From JACCTU01 sp963848525 (lineage in GTDB: Bacteria; Actinomycetota; Thermoleophilia; Gaiellales; Gaiellaceae): a DNA stretch of 64,000 bases. Positions 26,054 through 34,075 of the stretch are shown here, piece after piece (within the stretch, counting starts at the first letter, position 1; each line of letters opens with the position of its first letter). The stretch covers positions 62,001 through 126,000 of the forward strand of contig CAWKDZ010000002.1 in assembly GCA_963848525.1 (NCBI GenBank), given 5' to 3'. The notes under the pieces are model-generated. The model ran no database searches, was not told the DNA's origin, and worked only from the letters and a program-made list of their open reading frames with translations. The translations under genes were made by a program, and so were the position numbers.

Positions 26054-27090
26054 TGGCGCTCGCGCCGCTGATCGACGACCTCGAGCGGCGGTACGCCCAA
26101 CTCCAGGAGCGCATGTCCGACCCGAGCGTCTACGGGGACCGTCGCGAGGCCGCGGACGTGGGGCGGAAGCTGAAGGAGCTCGAAGCGCCGTACCGGCTTG
26201 CTCAGCGGTGGCGCGACGTGATGCGCGATCTCGAGGACGCGAACGCCGACCCCGAGCTGTCCGACCTGGCAGAAGAGCTCGGACGCGAGGCCGAAGGCCT
26301 CGAGTCCGACCTGAAGCTCGCGCTCGTCGAGTCCGACCCGGCAGACCGGAAGGATGTGATCGTCGAGATCCGGCAGGGAGTCGGAGGCGACGAGGCCGCG
26401 CTCTGGGCAGGCGACGTCCTGCGGATGCTGACGCGCTACGCGGACCGCCGCGGCTGGAAGACGGAGCAGCTCGGCTCCTCGCCGAACGAGACCGGCGGCT
26501 TCAAGGACGTCACGTTCGCGGTCAAGGGCGACGGCGCGTACTCCGTCTTCAAGTGGGAAGGCGGCACGCACCGTGTTCAGCGTGTGCCCGAGACCGAGTC
26601 GCAGGGGCGCGTCCACACCTCGACCGCGACCGTGGCCGTCATGCCGGAGGCCGAGGAGGTCGAGGTCGAGATCGACCCGAACGAGCTCAAGATCGACGTC
26701 TACCGCTCGACCGGACCGGGCGGCCAGAGCGTGAACACGACCGACTCGGCGGTCCGGATCACGCACCTGCCGACCGGCACGGTGGTTGCGATGCAGGACG
26801 AGAAGTCGCAGCTCCAGAACAAGCAGAAGGCGCTGCGCGTGCTCCGCGCACGGCTCTTCGAGCTCGAGCGCGAGCGCCAGCGGGCCGAGCTCGACGCGAC
26901 CCGGCGCTCGCAGATCGGCTCCGGCGAGCGCGCGGAGAAGATCCGCACGTACAACTTCCCCGAGAACCGCGTGACCGACCACCGCATCCACCTGACGCAG
27001 CACCAGCTCGACCGGACGCTCGAGGGCGAGCTGGACGAGTTCACCGAGGCGCTGACTGCCGAGGACCGCCGCCGCGCGCTCGAAGCGTGA
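26053..27090 (+). CDS. prfA: Peptide chain release factor 1
   Basis: 345 aa. Terminates translation at UAA and UAG. Seen: HRVQRVPETESQGRVHTSTATVAVMPE with the PxT-type anticodon mimic (Pro-Glu-Thr, about residues 179-181), and the peptidyl-transferase motif GPGGQSVNTTDSAVRITH with GGQ at about 223-225. The ATG at 26053 shares the A of the preceding TGA. Its Gln is the methylation target of PrmC, whose gene overlaps the end of prfA by 4 nt. Confidence 0.97.
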   Translation: MALAPLIDDLERRYAQLQERMSDPSVYGDRREAADVGRKLKELEAPYRLAQRWRDVMRDLEDANADPELSDLAEELGREAEGLESDLKLALVESDPADRKDVIVEIRQGVGGDEAALWAGDVLRMLTRYADRRGWKTEQLGSSPNETGGFKDVTFAVKGDGAYSVFKWEGGTHRVQRVPETESQGRVHTSTATVAVMPEAEEVEVEIDPNELKIDVYRSTGPGGQSVNTTDSAVRITHLPTGTVVAMQDEKSQLQNKQKALRVLRARLFELERERQRAELDATRRSQIGSGERAEKIRTYNFPENRVTDHRIHLTQHQLDRTLEGELDEFTEALTAEDRRRALEA

Positions 27091-27914
27091 CCGTCGGCGA
27101 GGTCCTGCGCCGCGCCACGGAGTACCTCGCCGGCAAGGGCGTCGACAGCCCGCGCCTCGACGCGGAGCACTTGCTCGGAAAAGCACTCGGCCTCTCGCGC
27201 GTCGAGCTGTACATGCACCACGATCGGCCGCTGTCCGACGCCGAGCGCGACGAGTTCCGCGAGCTCGTGCGCCGGCGCGGCGAGCGCGAGCCGCTCGCGT
27301 ACGTGCTCGGCGAGTGGGACTTCCGCGGGCTGACGCTCAAGGTCGACCGGCGCGCGCTCGTCCCGCGGCCCGAGACCGAGGTCGTCGTCGAGCGCTGCCT
27401 CGCGCTCCTCGACGGTCGGCCGGAGCCGCGCGTGCTCGACGTCGGCGTCGGGACGGGTGCGATCGCGCTCGCGATCGCGCAGGAGCACCCGGGCGCGCAG
27501 GTGAAGGCGTGCGACGTCTCCGCCGAGGCGCTCGAGCTCGCCCGCGAGAATGCCGAGTCGACCGGGATCCCGATCGTGCTCGAGCAACGGGACCTGCGCG
27601 AGGGCCTCGGGACCGGTCAATACGATCTCGTCGTGTCGAACCCGCCGTACGTCCTGCCCGAGGAGATCGAGACGCTGGAGCCGGAGGTGCGCGAGTGGGA
27701 GCCGCGCGTCGCGACGGTGGGGAGGGAGTACACGCACCTGGTCGCCGAGCACGCGGCGGAGGTGCTCCCGCCCGGCGGCCAACTCGTGCTCGAGGTCGCC
27801 GGCGAGCGCGGCGCAGACGTCGTCGACCTGCTCGAGCGACTCGGCTACGACGACGTCCGCCTGACGCTCGACCTCGCCGGGAGCGACCGCGTCGTCGAGG
27901 GCGTGCGGCGGTGA
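27087..27914 (+). CDS. prmC: Release factor glutamine methyltransferase
   Basis: 275 aa. N5-methylates the GGQ glutamine of release factors. Seen: N-terminal helical RF-binding domain (LDAEHLLGKALGLSR), YVLGEWDFRGLTLKVDRRAL-VPRPETE, SAM motif VLDVGVGTGAIALAIA and the catalytic NPPY at about residues 185-188. GTG start at 27087 inside GTGA with the prfA stop. Coupled to prfA and to tsaC, so the three are co-expressed. Confidence 0.96.
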   Translation: MTVGEVLRRATEYLAGKGVDSPRLDAEHLLGKALGLSRVELYMHHDRPLSDAERDEFRELVRRRGEREPLAYVLGEWDFRGLTLKVDRRALVPRPETEVVVERCLALLDGRPEPRVLDVGVGTGAIALAIAQEHPGAQVKACDVSAEALELARENAESTGIPIVLEQRDLREGLGTGQYDLVVSNPPYVLPEEIETLEPEVREWEPRVATVGREYTHLVAEHAAEVLPPGGQLVLEVAGERGADVVDLLERLGYDDVRLTLDLAGSDRVVEGVRR

Positions 27915-28501
27915 TCGAGCGGGCCGTCGCCGCGATCCACGCCGGCAAGGCCGTGATCATCCCGACCGACACCGTCTACGGGCTCTGCGTGTCGCCGTAC
28001 ACCGACGAGCCGGTGCGGCGGCTGTCGAAGCTGAAGGGCCGGAGCGAAGAGCAGCCGATCGCGCTGCTCGCGAGCGACCTCGAGTTCCTCCTCGAGTGCG
28101 TGCCCGAGCTGCGGGGGCGCTCCGCGACGATCGCGCGCGCGCTCCTGCCCGGCCCGTACACACTCGTCTTTCCGAATCCCGCGCAGCGGTACCGCTGGCT
28201 CACCGGCTCCACGCCGGACTCGATCGGCGTGCGCGTACCGAAGCTGGAGGGCTACGGCCGGCAGGTGCTCGACCGCGTCGGCGCGGTCGCCGCGACGAGC
28301 GCCAACCTCCACGGCGAGGCCGACCCGCGGACGGTCGCCGACATCCCGGCCGAGCTGATCGCCGGCGTCGCCGAGGTCGTGGACGGGGGCCCCGTGCCGG
28401 GGACGCCCTCGACCGTGATCGACTACACGAACCGCGAGCCCGTGGTGATCAGGAAGGGCGCCGGCGACGTCGAGCGCGCGCTCGCCCTCTTGCCCGCCTG
28501 A
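27911..28501 (+). CDS. tsaC: L-threonylcarbamoyladenylate synthase (TsaC/YrdC)
   Basis: 196 aa, a single YrdC/SUA5 domain without the extra C-terminal Sua5 domain. Makes threonylcarbamoyl-AMP from Thr, bicarbonate and ATP for the t6A37 modification of tRNAs. Seen: GKAVIIPTDTVYGLCVSPY, LSKLKGRSEEQPIALLAS, LLPGPYTLVFPN, SIGVRVPK and VAATSANLHGEADPRT. GTG start at 27911 in GTGA overlap with prmC. Conserved neighbour of prfA-prmC. Confidence 0.95.
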   Translation: MIERAVAAIHAGKAVIIPTDTVYGLCVSPYTDEPVRRLSKLKGRSEEQPIALLASDLEFLLECVPELRGRSATIARALLPGPYTLVFPNPAQRYRWLTGSTPDSIGVRVPKLEGYGRQVLDRVGAVAATSANLHGEADPRTVADIPAELIAGVAEVVDGGPVPGTPSTVIDYTNREPVVIRKGAGDVERALALLPA

Positions 28502-28509
28502 GCCGTCAG

Positions 28510-28515
28510 TAGCAT
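28510..28515 (+). promoter_or_regulatory. Candidate -10 box (TAGCAT) for glyA
   Basis: TAGCAT lies in the 23-nt gap after tsaC and ends 9 nt before the glyA ATG; no Shine-Dalgarno is seen. Confidence 0.35.
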
Positions 28516-28524
28516 CCAGCCCGC

Positions 28525-29817
28525 ATGGCCGTCGCGCAGGAGACGCTCCAGCACCTCCGCTCCGCGGGTCTGTCCGAGGTCGACCCGGAGATCGCCGAGC
28601 TGCTGACGCGGGAGCTCGAGCGCCAGCGCGGCCAGATCGAGCTGATCGCCTCCGAGAACTTCACCTGGCCGAGCGTGCTCGAGGCGGTCGGGAGCGTGCC
28701 GACGAACAAGTACGCGGAGGGCTATCCCGAGAAGCGGTACTACGGCGGCTGCGAGGTCGTCGACGAGATCGAGGCGATCGCGATCGAGCGAGCGAAGTCG
28801 CTCTTCGGCGCCGAGCACGCGAACGTCCAGCCGCACGCGGGAGCGCAGGCGAACATGGGCGTGTACTTCGCGGCGCTCGAGCCGGGCGACACGATCCTGT
28901 CGATGCGGCTCGACCACGGGGGCCACCTCTCGCACGGTCTCAAGGTCAACTTCTCCGGGCGGCTGTACACCATCGTCGGTTACGGCGTCGAGCGCGAGAC
29001 CGCCCTGATCGACTACGACGAGGTGCTCCGGCTCGCGAAGGAGCACCGCCCGCGCCTGATCATCTGCGGCGGCTCCGCGTATCCGCGCGCGATCGACGCC
29101 GAGCGCTTCCGCGAGATCGCCGACGAGGTCGACGCGCTGCTGATGTGCGACATGGCGCACTTCGCCGGGCTCGTCGCGGCGGGGCTGCACCCGAACCCGA
29201 CGCCGCACTGCGACTTCGTCACCTCGACGACGCACAAGACGCTGGCCGGCCCGCGCGCGGGCTTCATCCTCTGCACGGAGGAGTACGCGAGGGACGTCGA
29301 CCGCGCCGTCTTCCCCGGGATGCAGGGCGGACCGCTCGAGCACGTGATCGCCGCGAAGGCGGCCTGCTTCCGGATCGCGGCGACGGACGCCTTCCGCGAC
29401 TACCAGACGCAGGTCCGCGCGAACGCCGACGCGCTCGCCGACACGCTGCTCGAGGGCGGGCTCGACCTGCTCACGGGCGGCACGGACACGCACCTGCTCC
29501 AGATCGACCTGCGCAAGTCGGACTGGACCGGCAAGGACGCGGAGGAGCGGCTGCACGAGGTCAAGCTGACCGTCAACCGCAACACCGTCCCGTTCGACGA
29601 GCGCCCGCCGTCGGTGGGCTCGGGCGTCCGCGTCGGCACGCCGGCCGCGACGATGCGCGGCCTCGACGAGGAGGACTTCCGCGAGCTGGGCCGCGTGATG
29701 GTCGGGGCGCTCGGGGAGTCTCCTGACCTCGCCGCGCTCGCGGGCCGGATCGACGACCTTTGCGCGAAGCGGCCCCTCTACCCGGGGTTCCGCGGCTTCA
29801 CGACGTACTCGGGATGA
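28525..29817 (+). CDS. glyA: Serine hydroxymethyltransferase
   Basis: 430 aa PLP enzyme converting serine and tetrahydrofolate to glycine and methylene-THF, the main one-carbon source. Seen: IELIASENFTWPSVLEA, NKYAEGYPEKRYYGGCE, NVQPHAGAQANMGVY, and the PLP Lys in VTSTTHKTLAGPRAG near residue 238. It feeds the folate pool used by MetH at 54.9 kb. The upp ATG overlaps the glyA stop by 4 nt. Confidence 0.97.
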   Translation: MAVAQETLQHLRSAGLSEVDPEIAELLTRELERQRGQIELIASENFTWPSVLEAVGSVPTNKYAEGYPEKRYYGGCEVVDEIEAIAIERAKSLFGAEHANVQPHAGAQANMGVYFAALEPGDTILSMRLDHGGHLSHGLKVNFSGRLYTIVGYGVERETALIDYDEVLRLAKEHRPRLIICGGSAYPRAIDAERFREIADEVDALLMCDMAHFAGLVAAGLHPNPTPHCDFVTSTTHKTLAGPRAGFILCTEEYARDVDRAVFPGMQGGPLEHVIAAKAACFRIAATDAFRDYQTQVRANADALADTLLEGGLDLLTGGTDTHLLQIDLRKSDWTGKDAEERLHEVKLTVNRNTVPFDERPPSVGSGVRVGTPAATMRGLDEEDFRELGRVMVGALGESPDLAALAGRIDDLCAKRPLYPGFRGFTTYSG

Positions 29818-30458
29818 GCGCCGTCGCCACCGCGCGCCTGACGCACGTCACGCACCCGCTCGTCCAGCACAAGCTCTCGTACCTCCGCGACAAGGACACG
29901 CCGACCGTCCACTTCCGCAAGCTCGTCGAGGAGGTCACGCTCCTGCTCACGTACGAGGCGACGAAGGACTTCCCGACCGAGGACGTCGAGATCGAGACGC
30001 CGCTCGAGAAGGCGCAGATCCCGCGCCTCGCGGGAAAGAAGGTCGCCGTCTGCCCGGTGCTGCGAGCGGGCGTGGGGATGCTCGACGGCGTGCTCTCGCT
30101 GATCTCGAGCGCACGCGTCGGGTTCATCGGCATGTACCGCGACGAGGAGACGCTCGAGCCGGTGCAGTACTTCGTCAAGCTCCCGGCCGACATGGTCGAC
30201 CGCGACGCGATCGTGCTCGACCCGATGCTCGCGACCGGCAACTCGAGCGTCGCTGCGATCCAGGTCGTGAAGGACGCCGGCGCCCGGTCGGTCACGCTCG
30301 TCTGCCTCGTCGCCGCCCCGCCCGGGATCGAGCGCGTGCACGCGAGCCACCCGGACGTCCACATCGTCTGCGCGGCGATCGACCGCGGGCTGAACGAGCG
30401 CGGCTTCATCGTCCCCGGCCTCGGCGACGCGGGGGACCGGCTCTACGGGACGAAGTAG
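29814..30458 (+). CDS. upp: Uracil phosphoribosyltransferase
   Basis: 214 aa. Salvages uracil with PRPP to UMP. Seen: THPLVQHKLSYLRDKDTPTVHFRKL at the N-terminus, VLRAGVGMLDGVL, PRPP-binding loop IVLDPMLATGNSS at about residues 132-144 and the uracil-binding ERGFIVPGLGDAGDRLYGTK end. ATG 29814 overlaps the glyA stop (ATGA); an upstream in-frame start at 29760 inside glyA adds no conserved sequence. The glyA-upp pairing is common in Gram-positives. Confidence 0.96.
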   Translation: MSAVATARLTHVTHPLVQHKLSYLRDKDTPTVHFRKLVEEVTLLLTYEATKDFPTEDVEIETPLEKAQIPRLAGKKVAVCPVLRAGVGMLDGVLSLISSARVGFIGMYRDEETLEPVQYFVKLPADMVDRDAIVLDPMLATGNSSVAAIQVVKDAGARSVTLVCLVAAPPGIERVHASHPDVHIVCAAIDRGLNERGFIVPGLGDAGDRLYGTK

Positions 30459-30467
30459 GGCCCTGGC

Positions 30468-31559
30468 ATGAGCGAACTCCGCGACACGCCGGAGGTCGTC
30501 TGGGGCTTCCTGCTCGCGCTCGGGATCGTGCTCGTGCTGACGCCGGTCGTCGGCGGGATGGCGCGTCGCATCGGCGCGGTCGACACCCCGGAGCCGCGCC
30601 GGCTGAACGAGCTGCCGGTGCCACGGCTCGGCGGGCTCGCCCTCTTCTTCGGGATCCTCGTCCCCTCGCTCGCCTTCCTCGAGATCGGGCGCGAGGCCCG
30701 CGGACTCCTGCTCGGCGCGGCGATCGCGACCACCGTCGGCGCGGTCGACGACTTCCGCGGCCTGCTTTGGTGGCAGAAGCTCGCCGGCCAGGTCACCGCC
30801 GCCGCGGTGCCGACCGCGTTCGGGATCTACATCGACCGCTTCACCTTCCCGTTCGTCGGCATCCACGAGCTGCCGGTGTGGGTCGGCGTCGCCGTGACGA
30901 TCGTCTGGGTGGTCGCGCTGATGAACATGGTCAACTTCCTCGACGGCATGGACGGCCTCGCGGCGGGGGTCTGCGGGATCGCCGGCTTCACCTTTGCCGT
31001 GATCGCGCTCTCGCTGGGAAAGCCCACGGCCGCCGTCTTCTCCGCGATCGTCGCGGGCGCGTGCTTCGGCTTCCTGCGCCACAACTTCTATCCGGCGCGG
31101 ATCTTCATGGGCGACTCCGGAGCGCTGCTGCTTGGCTTCGCGCTCGCGACGATCTCGATCCAGGGGCTGCTCAAGACCGCGGCGACGGTCGCGCTGTTCT
31201 TCCCGCTCTTCATGCTGGCGATCCCGATCGTCGATACGGGCTTCGTGCTCGCGCGCCGGCTCAGGCACGGCGAGAAGCTGTACGCGGCCGACCAGGCCCA
31301 CCTGCACTTCCGCTTCCTCCGCCGCGGCTTCACGCAACGGCGCGCGACCCTGACGATGTACGGCTGGTGCCTCGCCCTCGCCGCCGCAGCGCTCGCCACG
31401 CGGTTCGTCCCGTTCCGCGAGGGCGGCGAGTGGCACCTGTGGCCGTCGCTGCTCGCCGGTGCGATCGGGCTCGTCGCCGTCGCGTTCTCGATCTACGTCG
31501 TCTACGCGCTCGAGCTCGTCAAGCTCGCGAACCTGCGCGTGCGCCGCCGCGCCGCCTGA
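30468..31559 (+). CDS. wecA: Undecaprenyl-phosphate N-acetylglucosamine-1-phosphate transferase (WecA/TagO-like)
   Basis: 363 aa, about ten membrane helices, MraY/WecA superfamily. Transfers a sugar-1-phosphate from a UDP-sugar to undecaprenyl phosphate, the first step of a cell-wall polymer. Seen: PRRLNELPVPRLGGLALF, VDDFRGLLWWQKLAGQ, the catalytic Asp block NMVNFLDGMDGLAAG, FMGDSGALLLGFALA and the cytoplasmic HLHFRFLRRGF typical of this subgroup. Sugar preference (GlcNAc or other) is inferred. Actinobacteria usually keep this gene just ahead of the atp operon; here 4 kb intervene. It converges on the kinase gene with 1 nt between stops. Confidence 0.9.
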   Translation: MSELRDTPEVVWGFLLALGIVLVLTPVVGGMARRIGAVDTPEPRRLNELPVPRLGGLALFFGILVPSLAFLEIGREARGLLLGAAIATTVGAVDDFRGLLWWQKLAGQVTAAAVPTAFGIYIDRFTFPFVGIHELPVWVGVAVTIVWVVALMNMVNFLDGMDGLAAGVCGIAGFTFAVIALSLGKPTAAVFSAIVAGACFGFLRHNFYPARIFMGDSGALLLGFALATISIQGLLKTAATVALFFPLFMLAIPIVDTGFVLARRLRHGEKLYAADQAHLHFRFLRRGFTQRRATLTMYGWCLALAAAALATRFVPFREGGEWHLWPSLLAGAIGLVAVAFSIYVVYALELVKLANLRVRRRAA

Positions 31560-31560
31560 C

Positions 31561-33513
31561 TCAGTCCAGGAAGGAGGGCGTCACCGTCACCCACAAGGCG
31601 CCGGCTCCCGTCGCGATCGCGCTGGAGTGGAAATGCTCCTGCTCGGACTCAGGCACGACGCGGATGGAGGAGGCGAGCTTCCCCGTGCCCGGGTCGAAGC
31701 GCAGGATCACTCCCTCAAACGCGTCGTTCCACCAGATCGCCCGGCGCGTATAGCGCATCGCCCCGAACCGGCCGGGCACCGACGGGATCGTCCGGGTGAT
31801 TCGCAGGGTGCGCGGGTCGACGCTGACGATGCGCCCTCCGCGATCGCTCGCGTGGACCCATACCGCGCCGCCGCCGGACGCGGGCACACCGCTGCTCGGC
31901 CCCCAGGTGCCTACACCCAAGTCCAACCTGCCGCTGACGCGAGAGGCTCGCGGGTCGATCCGGACGAGATTCGAGTAGGCCGCCTCGAAAGCCCAGACCC
32001 ACCGGTCGTCGGCCGCCACGCCGGTGATCGTCCCGCACGCCGGCAAGCGAACGCGGCGCACGAGTCGGCCGGTCGAAGGGGAGAGGCGGAGGACCACGTC
32101 GTTGTCGGACGGGGACCAGCGCAACGGGGAGGCAGCACAGAAGCCGCCTGGGTTCAGCGAGGCGAGCACCCAGACCGCCGTCTCGCTCGCGGCAACGGCC
32201 AAGGCCGCACGCTCGAACACCAACTCTCGGCTTCGACCGTCCAGTCCAATCCGGGTGACGACGCCCTTCCCGTCAGGGCGAACACCGACCAGCCACGCCC
32301 CCGCCGAGTTCGCGCCGAGAAGCGGCCCGACGTTGAACTTGGCCGTGTACGGGACGCTCGAAACGGACGTCGTCCGCCGCACCCGATTCGTCGAGGTGTC
32401 GATCTGGGAGACCGTGCCGTCGCCGAGGTTGTAGACCCAGGCGGTCCGACCGGAGACGGCGACGCCGACCGGCTTGTCCCCGACGTCGATCACCGCCCTG
32501 ATGCTGTTCGTCGCCGGGTCGATCCGGACGAGCGAGTTCCCGCGCAGGGCGAGCGGCGACCGGTCGCCGCCGCCGAGAGCGAACGCCGCGGCTACGGCGA
32601 CGCTCGCTACGAGCGCGCCGGCGGCGACCAAGAGCGGCAGACGTGCGCGCACGACACGCACTTCTGACAACCCGAGCGCTTGCCGCGCCGACTCGACGAG
32701 CTCGCCGCAACTTCCGTACCGCTTCTGTGGATCCTTCGCAAGCGCCTTCGAGACGACGGCATCGATGGCTCCCGGGAGGTCGGATCGTCGCTCGCTGACG
32801 GGCGGCGGGTCCGTGCGCATGTGCGCCCAGAGCGCGGCGAGGTCCGAGTCCCGTGGAAAAGGCACCTCGCCCGTCAGGCACTCGTACAGCACGCAGCCGA
32901 GCGCGTAGACGTCGGCGCGGGCGTCGACGTCGTCGCCGGCGATCTGCTCGGGTGCGATGTAGTCGACTGTGCCGACGATCTGCGCTGTTGCGTTGCCCGT
33001 CGGGTGATCGGACGTGTGCAGCGTGAGCCCGAAGTCGGCGAGGTACGAGTGCTCCTTGCCCGCCTGGACGCTGACCAGGATGTTCGAGGGCTTCACGTCG
33101 CGGTGGACCAGGCCTCGCTCATGCGCGGCATCGAGTGCGTCCGCGACCTCGCCGAGCAGTTCGAGCGAGCGTTCCGGCGTGAGCGGCGCCTCTCTTCGCA
33201 GCAGGTGCTTGAGGTCTCCTTCCTCGACGTAGCGCATCGCGATGTAGAGGCGTTCCTTCGCCTCGCCGGCGCTGTGGACGGGGAGGATGTGCGGGTGCTC
33301 GAGCGACGCCGCGATCTCCGACTCGGCGAGGAACCGCCGACGGAACCGCTCGTCGCGGGCGAGGTCCGGCGAGAGCAGCTTCAGCGCCACCTGCCGCTTC
33401 AGCCGCAGGTCGGTCGCGCGGTAGACGGCGCTCATCCCGCCTCGCCCGACCAACTCCTCGACGCGATAGCCGAGCAGCTCTGTTCCGATCCCCACCTCTT
33501 CAGAGACGGGCAC
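31561..33513 (-). CDS. Membrane Ser/Thr protein kinase with extracellular beta-propeller
   Basis: 650 aa. Cytoplasmic Hanks-type kinase: G-loop VGRGGMSAVYRATD, Lys45 in VALK, HRDVKPSNILV (Asp139), DFG at 160-162, APEQ. One membrane helix at about 292-314, then roughly 330 residues outside the cell with repeats of the type LVRIDPATNSIRAVIDVGDKP and AWVYNLGDGTVSQIDTSTN, i.e. YVTN/NHL-like propeller blades. Probable sensor that phosphorylates cytoplasmic targets when the propeller binds a ligand, unknown here. GTG at 33513 with AAGGAG upstream. The small repeat protein upstream and the SARP-USP regulator are possible partners. Confidence 0.92.
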   Translation of the reverse strand: MPVSEEVGIGTELLGYRVEELVGRGGMSAVYRATDLRLKRQVALKLLSPDLARDERFRRRFLAESEIAASLEHPHILPVHSAGEAKERLYIAMRYVEEGDLKHLLRREAPLTPERSLELLGEVADALDAAHERGLVHRDVKPSNILVSVQAGKEHSYLADFGLTLHTSDHPTGNATAQIVGTVDYIAPEQIAGDDVDARADVYALGCVLYECLTGEVPFPRDSDLAALWAHMRTDPPPVSERRSDLPGAIDAVVSKALAKDPQKRYGSCGELVESARQALGLSEVRVVRARLPLLVAAGALVASVAVAAAFALGGGDRSPLALRGNSLVRIDPATNSIRAVIDVGDKPVGVAVSGRTAWVYNLGDGTVSQIDTSTNRVRRTTSVSSVPYTAKFNVGPLLGANSAGAWLVGVRPDGKGVVTRIGLDGRSRELVFERAALAVAASETAVWVLASLNPGGFCAASPLRWSPSDNDVVLRLSPSTGRLVRRVRLPACGTITGVAADDRWVWAFEAAYSNLVRIDPRASRVSGRLDLGVGTWGPSSGVPASGGGAVWVHASDRGGRIVSVDPRTLRITRTIPSVPGRFGAMRYTRRAIWWNDAFEGVILRFDPGTGKLASSIRVVPESEQEHFHSSAIATGAGALWVTVTPSFLD

Positions 33514-33547
33514 GCAGCGCTCCTTTCGGTGCCGTCTAGACGATAGA

Positions 33548-33579
33548 ACGGAAAGGCCGCGCGAACGCGGCCTTTCCGT
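33548..33579 (-). terminator. Strong hairpin terminator between small exported protein and kinase
   Basis: 14-bp perfect stem (ACGGAAAGGCCGCG with its complement) and CGAA/TTCG loop, starting 6 nt past the stop of the minus-strand gene at 33585. Followed on that strand by TTCTAT. It separates that gene's transcript from the kinase, whose start is 35 nt further on. Confidence 0.8.
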
Positions 33580-33584
33580 GCTCT

Positions 33585-33971
33585 TCACCCCGTCAGCGCG
33601 GTCCTCCGAACCGGACGGCGGGTGGCGAGCGCTGCCATACCGGCCGCGACCAGCAGCACGCCCGCTGCCCCGCCGGCGCCGATTCCGGCGTCGGCCCAGG
33701 CGAAGCTCCGATCCTTCGCCTCCGCGATCACGACTACCTGTCGCTCCGCACCGCTGTTCGCGCGGGCGCGGTCGTAGACGCTGTCGACGCGCAGGTGGTT
33801 CGGGAAGTCGGAGTGACCGGGCAGGTACCGCTCGGTTCCGGTCGGCGTGGCTCCGACGATTCGCAGCGCGTTCGGGAAGTCGGTGTAGCCCGGAATGAAC
33901 TTCTCGTCCTGCGCCTGGGCGCCTGGGGCGAGCAGCGCGGCGAGCGCGACTGCGATCAGCATTGCCTTCAT
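33585..33971 (-). CDS. Small exported protein with two PGxxDFPNxLR repeats, unknown function
   Basis: 128 aa. Signal peptide cleaved near AQA-QD at residue 20. The mature part has two copies, 25 residues apart, of a 14-residue motif: KFIPGYTDFPNALR and RYLPGHSDFPNHLR. A C-terminal membrane helix (about 97-117, GAGGAAGVLLVAAGMAALA) ends in RRPVRR, so the protein is anchored with its repeats outside. ATG at 33971 with GGAG 6 nt upstream. It is divergent from the SARP gene (104-nt gap) and followed by a strong terminator. No family recognised; the DFPN repeat may bind a wall polymer or the kinase propeller, which is speculation. Confidence 0.8.
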   Translation of the reverse strand: MKAMLIAVALAALLAPGAQAQDEKFIPGYTDFPNALRIVGATPTGTERYLPGHSDFPNHLRVDSVYDRARANSGAERQVVVIAEAKDRSFAWADAGIGAGGAAGVLLVAAGMAALATRRPVRRTALTG

Positions 33972-34075
33972 GTCGTTCTCCTTTGTCTGGTTGGCTTGCG
34001 TGTCGCGTCCCACGATCCGGGCGCACGGTCAAGGCGCACGCAACTGGCCGGGAAATGCCTGGTAAACACCGCGGG

